From NCBI GenBank assembly GCA_949127735.1, contig CASBPX010000106.1, positions 1 to 51,124 on the forward strand: 51,124 nucleotides of DNA, in the 5' to 3' direction. The position numbers were made by a program, and so were the translations under genes. Source of the DNA: Candidatus Obscuribacterales bacterium (GTDB taxonomy: Bacteria > Cyanobacteriota > Vampirovibrionia > Obscuribacterales > Obscuribacteraceae). Positions 8,172-16,590 of the stretch are shown one piece after another. Below the pieces are notes generated by a model. That model made no database searches. It was not told the origin of the DNA and saw nothing but the letters and a program-made list of their open reading frames with translations. Numbering within the stretch: position 1 is the stretch's first letter; the number at the start of each line of letters is the position of its first letter.

Positions 8172-9039
8172 GGCGACGTTTTTCTTGGATAGCGTCCGAT
8201 AGCATAGCAAAAGTAGTAAGTGGCAAATTTTCAGCCCTGGCCGACGGTGCGACTTTTAAGTTTTCAAATATTTCACTGAGCGCTTCCTGGCTTAACTGCG
8301 TGAAAGCCAGATTATTGCGTAGCATTTTTCTTCTTTCTCTAAAACCTCCGGCAATCACCTTGCGAAGAAATTCCGGATCTTCCGTGATTACACTTGGCTT
8401 AATTAGTGTGGTCATTTGCACCACTGCCGATTCCACATCTGGTTGAGGCACAAACATTTCTTTGCTGATAGACAATATCAATTTACAAACGCTGTAGTAA
8501 TTACTGAGCAGCGTCAACTGGCCGTAGGTTTTATTGCCGGGTTCTGCTGAAAGTCGCAGCGCTACTTCCCTCTGTACGGTCATTGTCAGACTGGCGATTG
8601 AAGGCAGCCAGGGGCTGGGCTCGCCAATCTCACCGAATACATGGCTGATAATGGGAGTAGTAATTTGATAAGGCACGTTGCCCACAATTTTGATTTTTTT
8701 GCCAGCGGCCACCGCCGCTGGTGCTATTGAACTGATGTCAAAATCGAGAATGTCACCGTGAATGACGGTAAGATTAGGATATTTGTGTTCTTGCAAATGA
8801 GCTACCATCTCTCTATCGAGTTCAATGGCAAAGACTCGCGCACCAGTTTCGAGCAAGACTTCCGTAAGAAAACCGAGTCCAGGTCCTATTTCTAGAACGA
8901 TGTCATCAGCACTTAAATTAAGGCTATCTACAATTTTTGAGAGCACTGACGGTTCGATCAAAAAGTTTTGACCAAGTCGTTTTTTTGCTCGTACTTTTGA
9001 GGCTTTTTTAAGAAGTGCTTCTCTAGTGGTTGAAGGCAA
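8146..9039 (-). CDS. rsmA: 16S rRNA adenine dimethyltransferase
   Basis: RsmA/KsgA dimethylates two adjacent adenines in the 3'-terminal helix of 16S rRNA during small-subunit maturation. The N-terminus shows KKRLGQNFLIEPSVLSKIV. SAM motif I is VLEIGPGLGFLTEVL, and the catalytic NVPYQITTPI motif IV (an N-x-P-Y form) follows near residue 125. The C-terminal part (GFRERRKMLRNNL) is the usual helical RNA-binding subdomain. Length (297) is normal. The stop lies inside the ispE reading frame, so the two genes overlap. The CNNM/CorC gene ends 26 bases upstream. Confidence 0.96.
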   Translation of the reverse strand: MPSTTREALLKKASKVRAKKRLGQNFLIEPSVLSKIVDSLNLSADDIVLEIGPGLGFLTEVLLETGARVFAIELDREMVAHLQEHKYPNLTVIHGDILDFDISSIAPAAVAAGKKIKIVGNVPYQITTPIISHVFGEIGEPSPWLPSIASLTMTVQREVALRLSAEPGNKTYGQLTLLSNYYSVCKLILSISKEMFVPQPDVESAVVQMTTLIKPSVITEDPEFLRKVIAGGFRERRKMLRNNLAFTQLSQEALSEIFENLKVAPSARAENLPLTTFAMLSDAIQEKRRHEQESKLV

Positions 9040-9065
9040 TCGTTTTTATTCCTGAGTTCCGCCAA

Positions 9066-10496
9066 TCAATCGACGTTGATTTTACTGGCCGGTATATTCT
9101 GTTCGGTAGTTCTACGACCATTGTGGTTCTTGTGATTGTTTTGAGGTGCTTCGTAACCTTCGGCACCGGGTTCCAGTGGCGCTTTTCGGGTCAGGCGTAA
9201 TTTGATGATTCTATGCCTGTCAGATTCTTCCACACGCAAAACGCAATTATCCGCTTCGATTTCATCTCCAGGCACGGGCTCTCGGCCCAGCGCACCAAAT
9301 ACGTGACCACCGATGGTATTAAATTCTTCGTCTTCGATGTTGATATTGAGCTTCTCATTCGCTTCTTCAAGTGTGAGCTTGGCGTCTAAAATATATGAGC
9401 CGTCTGGTTCGATATGAATAAATTCTTCTACAATCTCGTGTTCGTCGGCAATGTCGCCAACTAATTCTTCAAGCAAATCTTCCAGCGTGACGATACCCTG
9501 GGTGCCACCATATTCATCCATAACAATGGCCATATGAGTTTTAGTGAGCTTGAACTCTGTGAGCAAATCTTTGAGATTTTTGTTTTCCGGCACAATTAAA
9601 ATGTTTCTTGTAAATTCGCGCACGCACGAATTTTCTTTATGCTCAACCATTGCTCTGAGGCCGTCTCTGATGTGCACCATGCCAAATATGTTATCCATGT
9701 CTTCTTCGAAAACCGGTATACGTGAATGGCCCCACTTCAAGGCTTCATTGACAAATTCGCGAATAGTGGCAGTGGCCGGCACACAAACAAGGTCGATTCT
9801 CGGAGTCATCACTTCGGAAGCAATAGTGTCGGAAAAATCAAATACGCTGTGCAGCATTTCTTCTTCGTCAGGCTCGAGCACCCCTTCGTCATGGGAGGCT
9901 GTGACCAGCATCTTCAATTCTTCTTCCGAGTGTACAGAGTGAATTGAAGGCGGGTCTTTTATCTTCAGCAGCTTCACAACAACTTCTGTAGTCTTTTGCA
10001 AAACCACTAGAAACGGTGAAGTGAGGAGGCACCAGAAGTGCATCGGATAGACAGTAAATAAAATCACTGTTTCGGCTCTCGAATAAGTGAGCATTTTCGG
10101 CAGTAATTCTCCGCCAACAGTTTGAATGTAAGCAGTGAGAGCGAAGGCAAAAGCAAATGAAAGCAGTGCTAAAGTTTTCAGCGTTGATTCTGGGAGATTG
10201 GCTTGCACACCAAGGTGTCGGCTCCACTCAGACAGATTTTCAGCCAGGGCACTTTCTCCGGCGGCACCAAGCAAGAGCGTGGCAATTGTGATACCTAGCT
10301 GGCAGGCAGAAATAAAGCGTTCCGGGTCTGCTAAATATATTTGGACTTTTTTGGCAAAAAGATTGTCGCGCTCGGCCAGTTGATCGATGCGCGTGCGTCG
10401 TACGCGCACAAGCGCCATTTCCGCCGCCACGAAGAAGGCATTGAAGAGAATTAAAACTGGAATCCACATTATTTGGTACAAAGCAAAATCAGACAA
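9066..10496 (-). CDS. CNNM/CorC-family (HlyC/CorC) membrane protein with CBS domains
   Basis: This 476-residue protein has the full architecture of the family. A CNNM transmembrane domain lies at about 1-190 (starts [20 protein letters not shown], then [14 protein letters not shown]). A CBS pair follows at about 215-340 ([20 protein letters not shown] and [20 protein letters not shown]), and a C-terminal CorC/HlyC domain at about 355-440 ([20 protein letters not shown]). Members are implicated in magnesium or cobalt efflux or in membrane-stress tolerance; the older 'hemolysin' name is misleading. It is the first gene of the minus-strand repair/isoprenoid operon, with its promoter presumably in the 405-base gap beyond 10496. 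Confidence 0.9.
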   Translation of the reverse strand: MSDFALYQIMWIPVLILFNAFFVAAEMALVRVRRTRIDQLAERDNLFAKKVQIYLADPERFISACQLGITIATLLLGAAGESALAENLSEWSRHLGVQANLPESTLKTLALLSFAFAFALTAYIQTVGGELLPKMLTYSRAETVILFTVYPMHFWCLLTSPFLVVLQKTTEVVVKLLKIKDPPSIHSVHSEEELKMLVTASHDEGVLEPDEEEMLHSVFDFSDTIASEVMTPRIDLVCVPATATIREFVNEALKWGHSRIPVFEEDMDNIFGMVHIRDGLRAMVEHKENSCVREFTRNILIVPENKNLKDLLTEFKLTKTHMAIVMDEYGGTQGIVTLEDLLEELVGDIADEHEIVEEFIHIEPDGSYILDAKLTLEEANEKLNINIEDEEFNTIGGHVFGALGREPVPGDEIEADNCVLRVEESDRHRIIKLRLTRKAPLEPGAEGYEAPQNNHKNHNGRRTTEQNIPASKINVD

Positions 10497-10901
10497 CGCT
10501 AACTGCGCTGCCTGTCTCCTTTTCTACCAATGCAAGATTGCACGAAAGTTTTAAAGGTCGCCCCGGAAGGGGGTCTTCGGAAGCTTGTTCTGAGCCACTA
10601 CTATGAGTATCTTCCATCGTTGAGGTCTAATCTTGCTCCACTTATGTCTTGATCCGTAAAATTCTATTTACTGGAATTTCAGGCAAATGCGGCCATCGGG
10701 CAACATTGAATCAGATCCTATCGATCCTATCATATGGCACTTGCTTCTCTTCTGCGACTATACCTGATAATCGGCGCTAGTCAAGTGGCCGAAGGGCCAT
10801 ACGGGCCTGTTTCTTCGCAGGTTATCAAGAAATTATCCAGGCTTGCTTTCGCAGGGTATTGTTTGTGACATAATCACGGAAAACTACACTGGTAGAGGTT
10901 T
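10497..10901. other. 405-base divergent intergenic region
   Basis: The gap between divergent genes must hold promoters for both. I see two small GC hairpins: CCCC-GGAA-GGGG at 10561-10572 and TGGCC-GAAG-GGCCA at 10786-10799. There is also an imperfect direct repeat, TTCGCAGGTTAT and TTCGCAGGGTAT, about 35 bases apart. CATAAT about 30 bases before the ATG at 10902 could be a -10 box, but I find no convincing -35 at proper spacing. AGAGG precedes the ATG at 10902. I found no tRNA cloverleaf or known riboswitch core, and no credible coding frame. Confidence 0.5.
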
Positions 10902-11537
10902 ATGAGAATTAATAAAGCTATTTTGCTCGGCGGAGTAAGCGCTCTTCTAGCATCTCAGGCTTTGACCTTGCCAACTTTCGCTCCTAGGGCCGAAGCAATG
11001 TCGCCAGAAGCACTCAACGCCAGAGCCAGCGAGTCGCGAGTCGTGGCCAAAAGCAAGGCCGCCAGCAGAATTCAAGAAATCGATAATTCCGGTCGCAAAC
11101 TGGCGCTTTCCATACCTGGTCTTGGCACTGCTCATATCAGTCTGACGCCAGCCACCACCACGCAAGCTGCCACAGTCAGCAAGAAAGCTCAGCGCGGTAA
11201 TGCCGACAAAGCACCTGCAGCCTTCCCTTACGGCATTTCTCATAAGGGCAACAACATCACAGTTAAGGTGCCAGAGACCGTTGACGAAGCCCTGGACTAC
11301 GGCCATGTGGCCGCAAAGCAAGCGGGCAAAGTGGCGTCAGCTGCAATTACTCAAATTGGCGGTATGACTCACTGGATAGGCATGTATATCAAGCAGCTGA
11401 CTCACAGCACCACGGTTACACCCGCCAGTTATCCTTATATAAGCCAACAAACTGCTCAAACTCCTACGCAAATTGCTGCTGCTCAAAAGCTGTACCGCAC
11501 CACCGATGGTCGCCTGCGCACAGTTGTCAGCCGCTAA
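10902..11537 (+). CDS. Exported protein of unknown function
   Basis: This 211-residue protein starts MRINKAILLGGVSALLASQA followed by LTLPTFAPRAEA, a clear Sec signal peptide. The mature part is rich in Ala, Thr, Ser and Lys. A central helical stretch (VDEALDYGHVAAKQAGKVAS) leads into an Ala/Ile-rich segment around GGMTHWIGMYI that might be an amphipathic or membrane-associating helix. I recognise no domain. AGAGG lies just before the ATG. Its TAA overlaps the stop codon of the convergent DUF4013 gene (shared bases 11534-11537), leaving no room for a separate terminator. Confidence 0.75.
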   Translation: MRINKAILLGGVSALLASQALTLPTFAPRAEAMSPEALNARASESRVVAKSKAASRIQEIDNSGRKLALSIPGLGTAHISLTPATTTQAATVSKKAQRGNADKAPAAFPYGISHKGNNITVKVPETVDEALDYGHVAAKQAGKVASAAITQIGGMTHWIGMYIKQLTHSTTVTPASYPYISQQTAQTPTQIAAAQKLYRTTDGRLRTVVSR

Positions 11538-12280
11538 TTCTCAGCAATTGTTAGTTCAGGCTGTATAGTCGTCTCTAATTGATTGAGATAGGCCCAGGTT
11601 TGTCCGATCATGCGTGTGCTAATGATCTGGGCGAGAAAAAAGCAAAAGGGCGTAAACAACACGCCAATAACACTCATGGTGGGCACAATTAGCGCCACCA
11701 CGGTAAGTGTTGAGCCTGCCAACCAGACTGTGCCCAACTCAAGAGGGGCTTTGCGGATCCGCCTCACAACTTTGCGCCAGGCAAAACCAGCCGCCATCTT
11801 CTCTTCCTGAGCAAAGTTGGCCATTAAAATCGCCAGGAAAAAGTTCTGACCGAAGCTGAGGAAGAACAAAAATAGAAATGTACTTTCTGCCCAAATCAAA
11901 AAATTGGGTTTGGAGACATTTGATAAATCAAAACCGGCACCAGTGAGCAAGCTTATCGCCAACACAGACATAGCAAAAAAGAAAAAGCCGGCAGCTATTG
12001 AAAGCCAGGACAGACCGCTGATAGTGAGATCCATCCAGTCATTCCAGCCCGGCAATTTTTCGAGCTCACCATTGGCGGTCATGCGCAAACTGCGCAGCAG
12101 GTAGCCGGTTGAAAGTGCCGAGAGTATGAAACAAATAGGCGTGAGGGCAGGATTAAAGATGAATATGCCCAGAGACATATAGTTGATGAAACCGCCAATT
12201 GTAGTCTTGAGCGGCCATTCAGGGTCTTTGAGAAAAGCCTTGAAACTGTTATTTAGATCGAACGTGGTGGGAGAACTCAT
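11534..12280 (-). CDS. DUF4013-like multi-pass membrane protein
   Basis: The 248-residue integral membrane protein has five or six likely helices, including IGGFINYMSLGIFIFNPALT, WLSIAAGFFFFAMSVLAISL, FLFLFFLSFGQNFFLAIL and LTVVALIVPTMSVIGVLFTP. It opens with a short soluble FKAFLKDPEWPLKTT segment and a YLLRSLRMTANGELEKLPGW loop, the layout typical of the DUF4013 family, whose function is not known. It overlaps the end of surE by 32 bases, so the two are co-transcribed and probably translationally coupled. Any functional link with SurE is unproven. Confidence 0.8.
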   Translation of the reverse strand: MSSPTTFDLNNSFKAFLKDPEWPLKTTIGGFINYMSLGIFIFNPALTPICFILSALSTGYLLRSLRMTANGELEKLPGWNDWMDLTISGLSWLSIAAGFFFFAMSVLAISLLTGAGFDLSNVSKPNFLIWAESTFLFLFFLSFGQNFFLAILMANFAQEEKMAAGFAWRKVVRRIRKAPLELGTVWLAGSTLTVVALIVPTMSVIGVLFTPFCFFLAQIISTRMIGQTWAYLNQLETTIQPELTIAEN

Positions 12281-13034
12281 TGACAGTCATCATCTCATGT
12301 AGCTTGGCCAAAGTATTTTTGTCAGTCATGTTAAACGAAACTGGTGTAACGCTGATGTAGCCATTTATCAAGGCGTGCACATCGGATAATTCCGACTCGC
12401 CTTCTTCAATTGCACGGCCAGAAAGCCAGTAGTAGTCTCGGCCATTGGGATCGTGACGCAGTTCGAAAATATCCTGATATTGACGCTTGCCAAGCTCTGT
12501 TACCCTCACGCCTTTAAGATTTGCCGGCTCCGGTACATTGACATTGAAGAGACCTCGGCTCGGCATGGGCGCTTTGGGCATCACCCGCAGAAAATCGACA
12601 ATGAATTCTGCAGCCAGGGCAAAAATGGCGCGGTCATTTTTTTGCGCGCTCACCGCGATTGCGGGAAAGCCCGAGAAAGCGCCCTCCATGGCTGCTGCAA
12701 CTGTGCCAGAGTAGAGCACGTCAGATCCTAAGTTGGGTCCAGAGTTCACTCCAGAGATAATTACATCTGGTTTGTCGGGAAGGAGCTGACTAACCGCCAA
12801 CTTGATGCAATCAGAAGGTGTGCCTGTTGTCGACCAGGCAGATTTGATGCCGCCTTCCAGGTCTACTTTTTCTACACGCAGGGGTTTATGCAGGGTGACT
12901 GAGTGGCCAGTGGCGCTCCTTTGCCGGTCGGGGGCGACGACATAGACTTCGTGTTTGGCTTCTGCCAGAAGCCTGGCCAGTATGCCCAAACCGGGTGCGA
13001 AGACGCCGTCGTCGTTGGAAATGAGAATTCTCAA
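12249..13034 (-). CDS. surE: 5'/3'-nucleotidase SurE
   Basis: SurE removes phosphate from nucleoside 5'- and 3'-monophosphates (and short polyphosphate in some species) and is linked to stationary-phase survival. The N-terminal metal-binding motif ILISNDDGVFAPGL, the VVAPDRQRSATGHSVTL loop, the GTPSDCIKLA stretch and ISGVNSGPNLGSDVLYSGTV are all present and intact. Length (261) is normal. The start is TTG at 13034, which gives the conserved N-terminus MRILISNDDG and has an AAGGAAAG Shine-Dalgarno stretch upstream on the minus strand. The DUF4013 gene overlaps its 3' end. Confidence 0.95.
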   Translation of the reverse strand: MRILISNDDGVFAPGLGILARLLAEAKHEVYVVAPDRQRSATGHSVTLHKPLRVEKVDLEGGIKSAWSTTGTPSDCIKLAVSQLLPDKPDVIISGVNSGPNLGSDVLYSGTVAAAMEGAFSGFPAIAVSAQKNDRAIFALAAEFIVDFLRVMPKAPMPSRGLFNVNVPEPANLKGVRVTELGKRQYQDIFELRHDPNGRDYYWLSGRAIEEGESELSDVHALINGYISVTPVSFNMTDKNTLAKLHEMMTVNEFSHHVRSK

Positions 13035-13176
13035 TGCAGCTTTCCTTTGTAATGATGCCTATCCGGGAAATTATAGATTGCTGGTATCCTATATAGGGTC
13101 TCTGAAAGCCACTTAGGGCTCGGGCCGTGAGTATTTTCTCATAGATTTTTTTCCACCCTTTTTTGGACTAATACAT
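13035..13176. promoter_or_regulatory. Divergent surE / Clp-N promoter region with 10-base palindrome
   Basis: This 142-base gap separates the divergent surE and Clp-N genes and must drive both. It contains the perfect palindrome CCTATATAGG at 13088-13097, which could be a -10-like element readable on either strand or an operator. A T-rich stretch (TTTTTTTCCACCC) lies before the plus-strand gene; a clear Shine-Dalgarno sequence for the ATG at 13177 is not visible. Confidence 0.3.
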
Positions 13177-14358
13177 ATGTTGGATTCTGTTTTTGAGCGT
13201 TCGAGTGATTCACTGCTGCAAGTATTACAGCTCGCTTTAGATGAGTGTATAAATTTCGAACACAACTATATTTGTACCGATCATATTCTTGCTGCACTGG
13301 CTACTGAATACGGTGGTGTCGCCAATGAGGCGCTGGCCACTATGAAAATTGATGAAGATGCCGTCAGCAAAGAGCTGGAGAATCAAATCAAAGGCAAGAG
13401 CGAATCAGAATTGCCTTTTTCAGGTAGACCTGATTTGTCGTCAGGACTTCCGTCTGTTAGCCTTCCTGTTGTTGCCACCAGTGCCGGTGGCGCCACGGCG
13501 AGTTTCAGCGAAACTCGAAAAGCTTATGGTTTAAGTGACCTGACTGTCCAATCCTTGCACCGTGCCTACGAATACGCTTTGTTTTTCGGCCTTAACTTCA
13601 TCAATCCCGAGCATTTATTGCTCGGCATTATGGATGCGCGCGAGTCTACTGCGGTAAAAGTAATCGAAGAGTTGGGTGGAAATATTGATTATTTGCGCCG
13701 GCAGATAATGCACTTGATGGCAAAGAGTTTGAATACTGGCTCGAGCAATGCCGAAGTGCCTGGTCTTAATCGCACAGTTGTGAATGGCCTTAAAGAGCTA
13801 ATTGACAAACATTATCGCGCCGTTAGTACTCTGCAAGGTCTATCTGTACGCAGTCGTCATGCTCTTTCTTCACTACCTCCTCGCAGTGAAATCGTGCACA
13901 TGGTGTGCACTGGCTATTTCCCAGATTTTCTTCTTAATCAAATTGCTTTTCGTCGTTATCTTTTAGAAGAAACTCTGGCGCAATTAAATTTGCGTGTCGG
14001 CAATTTAGACAAAGAGTTGATTGCTACCATAGTTTCTTCCGCCGCCCAGAGTTTGCGCGGCGAAGTGCGCACAGCCATTGAGTTTATGCTCAGTAACGAA
14101 TATCGACTTTTTAGTCAAATGCTTGATGATGCCGAGCACGATTTGATTGGTTCTGTGGTGGAAGATTTGTGGTGGGCTCAAGGTGAAGAGATCGCGCTCA
14201 ATGATCTTTTTGCTGACGCATTAGATGACCACAGAAGAAAGCATTTGCTCAATTTGCAAAAACGCCGTCTGGAGATTACAGAAAGATTGACCAAGTTAAA
14301 AGGGCGTTTAGACGAAACAATTCGCCAGTGTTTCGTTAAACGTTCAGTTTCAGCCTGA
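13177..14358 (+). CDS. Double Clp N-domain protein without AAA+ module
   Basis: The N-terminal half of this 393-residue protein resembles the ClpA/ClpC substrate- and adaptor-binding N-domain. The first repeat (about 1-75) reads FERSSDSLLQVLQLALDE with a later CTDHILAALATEYGG. The second (about 125-180) reads VQSLHRAYEYALFFGLNFIN with PEHLLLGIMD. A Gly/Ser/Ala linker separates them. No Walker motifs follow. Instead a C-terminal part of about 210 residues is helical (LRRQIMHLMAKSLN, LQKRRLEITERLTKLKGRLD, coiled-coil-like at the end) and matches no family I know. It could act as a Clp adaptor, decoy or sensor rather than an unfoldase. An alkyltransferase-like gene follows 13 bases downstream. 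Confidence 0.8.
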   Translation: MLDSVFERSSDSLLQVLQLALDECINFEHNYICTDHILAALATEYGGVANEALATMKIDEDAVSKELENQIKGKSESELPFSGRPDLSSGLPSVSLPVVATSAGGATASFSETRKAYGLSDLTVQSLHRAYEYALFFGLNFINPEHLLLGIMDARESTAVKVIEELGGNIDYLRRQIMHLMAKSLNTGSSNAEVPGLNRTVVNGLKELIDKHYRAVSTLQGLSVRSRHALSSLPPRSEIVHMVCTGYFPDFLLNQIAFRRYLLEETLAQLNLRVGNLDKELIATIVSSAAQSLRGEVRTAIEFMLSNEYRLFSQMLDDAEHDLIGSVVEDLWWAQGEEIALNDLFADALDDHRRKHLLNLQKRRLEITERLTKLKGRLDETIRQCFVKRSVSA

Positions 14359-14371
14359 TTCGCACCTTTGA

Positions 14372-14722
14372 ATGTCAGTCTATTTTAAAGTCTATGAAAT
14401 CGTGCGCGAGATACCTCGCGGTCGAGTGCTGACTTATGGTCTAATATCGCACATGATAGGCAAGCGTTTAAGTGCTCAAGGAGTAGGGTGGGCGCTTCGA
14501 GCGCTGCCCTCTGCAGAATCAGCCGAGGGTAAAAAGTTTCACTCAGGTAATGTGCCGTGGCACCGGGTTGTCAATGCCTCTGGTGGTGTCAGCACCACTC
14601 GCAATACCGACATGCCGCCAGATTTGCAGCATACCTTACTGGCGGCGGAAGGCATAAAGTTCAATCAGGAACTAAAAATTGATCTCGACAAGTATCTGTG
14701 GAAAGAAGTACTGCAAAAGTGA
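14372..14722 (+). CDS. Alkyltransferase-like protein (ATL)
   Basis: This 116-residue protein is the C-terminal DNA-binding domain of O6-alkylguanine-DNA alkyltransferase: YEIVREIPRGRVLTYGLISH with a winged-helix region and QGVGWALRALP. The active-site PCHR motif is changed to VPWHRVV, with Trp63 in place of the alkyl-accepting Cys. That substitution defines ATL proteins, which bind O6-alkylguanine, flip it and recruit nucleotide excision repair instead of repairing it directly. Length is normal for the stand-alone family. It sits between the Clp-N gene and the carbonic anhydrase gene, with no obvious functional link to either. No good Shine-Dalgarno sequence is visible. Confidence 0.9.
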   Translation: MSVYFKVYEIVREIPRGRVLTYGLISHMIGKRLSAQGVGWALRALPSAESAEGKKFHSGNVPWHRVVNASGGVSTTRNTDMPPDLQHTLLAAEGIKFNQELKIDLDKYLWKEVLQK

Positions 14723-14729
14723 GGACAGG

Positions 14730-15452
14730 ATGCTGCGGCAAAAGAATATCTTAATGGCGGGCTTAGCGCTTCTGATCAGTTCTGCCCCTGCATATGGTGC
14801 CAGGCCCAATCCGCAACAGGCTTTGGAGGCCATTAAGGCCGGCAACGGACGTTACCTGAGCGGTAATACCACTCATTTTGAAGTTAATAAAGAGAAGCGC
14901 GAGATCAGTGCTAGTGATGGTCAACAACCCGTAGCCATTGTACTCGGCTGCTCTGATTCACGTGTGCCTGTAGAAATGGTTTTTGATCAAGGCCTGGCAG
15001 AAGTTTTTGTAGTCAGAGTGGCCGGTAATGTTTGCGGCCTGTCTGAGCTGGCATCAATTGAATATGGCGTCAAGGTTTTGCAAATTCCTTTAATTATCGT
15101 ACTTGGTCATTCTGACTGTGGTGCAGTTAAGGCCGCAGTAGATAGTGCCGTCAGTGGTGCAGTATTTCCTGGTCACTTACCAGGTCTAATCCACCAAATG
15201 GCTCCAGCTGTGGCTGCTGCCAGACGCACTCATCCCGACCAGAAAGGCAACGATCTCGTTCACTCTGCTGCAACTTCAAACATCTGGTTGGCCGCCAGCG
15301 AAATTTATGGTGGCAGCACCATTGTCAAAAATGCTGTTTTCGCCAATAAAGTAAAAATCGTGGCTGCCATGCGTGACCTTAAAAGCGGCAAAGTCACTTT
15401 TCTTGGGGAATATCCACAGCCAGTAACAGTTGTCACGCCCGGGCGCAAATAG
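14730..15452 (+). CDS. Exported beta-class carbonic anhydrase
   Basis: This enzyme interconverts CO2 and bicarbonate. The beta-class zinc site is complete: Cys74 and Asp76 in GCSDSRVPVE, and His127 and Cys130 in LGHSDCGAVKAA. Fold hallmarks VFVVRVAGN and ASIEYGVKVL are also present. Unlike most bacterial beta enzymes it begins with a signal peptide (MLRQKNILMAGLALLISSAP then AYG), so it should act in the periplasm. The ATG at 14730 follows AGGACAGG and lies 7 bases after the ATL stop; the longer frame from 14679 would overlap ATL and hide the signal peptide. It may be co-transcribed with ATL. The SulP transporter about 26 kb away is a possible but unproven bicarbonate partner. Confidence 0.92.
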   Translation: MLRQKNILMAGLALLISSAPAYGARPNPQQALEAIKAGNGRYLSGNTTHFEVNKEKREISASDGQQPVAIVLGCSDSRVPVEMVFDQGLAEVFVVRVAGNVCGLSELASIEYGVKVLQIPLIIVLGHSDCGAVKAAVDSAVSGAVFPGHLPGLIHQMAPAVAAARRTHPDQKGNDLVHSAATSNIWLAASEIYGGSTIVKNAVFANKVKIVAAMRDLKSGKVTFLGEYPQPVTVVTPGRK

Positions 15453-15457
15453 CGCAG

Positions 15458-15955
15458 TTATTCCTGTTCTTCTTGTTTTTCCTGTTTTTCTTGTTCTAAG
15501 GTCGGCACTGACGGCAAAAGCTTCTTAATCTCGGCAATCAGAGCTTCCGCATCAAAAACTGGCATATTAATAAAAACGTCGGCTCCCATAGCAAGGCCGG
15601 CCTTTTCTGTGGAAGCATTGATTTTTCTACCCATTGGACCAGGAGCCAATGCCAGTGTCATGAACATGGTTTGTTTATGGTCGGGATCTTTTCTTAGCCT
15701 GGCTAAAAATTCAAATAAAGACTCATCCTCCAGATATGCCGCACAAATGATGACGTCAGCGTGATTCTTACCATCTAAAAAGGCGAATGCCTCGGCGATT
15801 GTATAAGCTCCAATAACTGAATGCCCAACCTTCTTGCATGCCTCTTTGAGCAGTTCCACATTTTCAATATTGTCCATAATCAAGATGCGAAAAGTATCTT
15901 TGGCCGGAAGCCTGTTCTTTAAATGAGATGGCTCTATCGGCGGTTCGAGAGTCAT
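15458..15955 (-). CDS. Degenerate response-regulator receiver protein
   Basis: This stand-alone receiver-like domain (165 residues) has a CheY-type beta-alpha pattern: FRILIMDNIENVELL (strand 1 and acidic pocket), GHSVIGAYTIAEAFAFLDG, HADVIICAAYLEDESLFEFL, and GADVFINMPVFDAEALIAEI at the end. The phospho-accepting Asp at the end of strand 3 is replaced (IICAA) and the conserved Lys before the last Pro is Met (INMP). It is probably not phosphorylated in the usual way and may act as a constitutive or ligand-binding adaptor. The C-terminal tail LEQEKQEKQEEQE is charged and repetitive. It ends 5 bases from the carbonic anhydrase gene and is followed upstream by the HTH/zinc-ribbon gene on the same strand. 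Confidence 0.8.
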   Translation of the reverse strand: MTLEPPIEPSHLKNRLPAKDTFRILIMDNIENVELLKEACKKVGHSVIGAYTIAEAFAFLDGKNHADVIICAAYLEDESLFEFLARLRKDPDHKQTMFMTLALAPGPMGRKINASTEKAGLAMGADVFINMPVFDAEALIAEIKKLLPSVPTLEQEKQEKQEEQE

Positions 15956-16030
15956 TGCTTTACCTCGTGATGCAACTTAAAATGGTATCAAATCTGGTGT
16001 TCGATACTAAGGTGATGGAATGACTTGCAA

Positions 16031-16495
16031 CTATGTCAAAACAAACGGACATTTCTGGCAAAATGCTTTAGCAAAATATACTTCTTGTCCGTCCATGTCG
16101 ATTCCGACCTGCACACGACAGCGTAGTGTGTTGCCGCACTGCGGACAATCAAGTTCTTTTACACCCTTTAGAATAGAATCGGTCAAATCTGCCAAAATAG
16201 CGTTGTAGCGCTCTGGATCGTTGGTGGGTTCGAGCCGTGGGCGTGCTTCCACTTCTTGAATAATAATCGGGTCGACGGCCAGGGCGCGAGCTAAAAGCTG
16301 CCTGTCAGTAGAAGAGAGCCAGGTCTCGAGACCCGATTCGAGGTCTTCAATGCGTTGTTTGGTGAATCGTGATTCTAAAGACAGATCTTTAACAGTAAGA
16401 TTCTTGCGTTCTCGCAATTCAACTAATCGCCTTGCCAGAGTTGGTGCTAATTCGCCGGTTTCTTTTGCTCTACTATTTTTTGAATTCATATTCAT
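16031..16495 (-). CDS. XRE-type HTH protein with C-terminal zinc ribbon
   Basis: This 154-residue protein has a Cro/C1-type helix-turn-helix at about 18-75 (LARRLVELRERKNLTVKDLS, then SRFTKQRIEDLESG). The C-terminal ribbon has two CxxC knuckles, LDCPQCGNTLRC and FCQKCPFVLT, about 25 residues apart. Such proteins are DNA-binding regulators, but the target cannot be inferred. It is divergent from nurA with about 95 bases between start codons, and is in the same direction as the degenerate receiver gene 75 bases downstream, so the two may be linked. Autoregulation or control of nurA is possible, not shown. Confidence 0.8.
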   Translation of the reverse strand: MNMNSKNSRAKETGELAPTLARRLVELRERKNLTVKDLSLESRFTKQRIEDLESGLETWLSSTDRQLLARALAVDPIIIQEVEARPRLEPTNDPERYNAILADLTDSILKGVKELDCPQCGNTLRCRVQVGIDMDGQEVYFAKAFCQKCPFVLT

Positions 16496-16590
16496 AATTT
16501 GAGTTTGACTTTGACTCGAGGCAGACGTGTTGCTGTAAATTATAACTCCATCGGCTGACTTGTATTTAGTTTTGTCTTTTGAGGGTGAAT

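Noticed and set aside
10497-10901. Possible structured RNA gene in the divergent gap, prompted by two small GC hairpins.
   Set aside because: The hairpins are 4-5 base pairs, do not match a tRNA, SRP RNA, 6S RNA or RNase P core I know, and could be chance.
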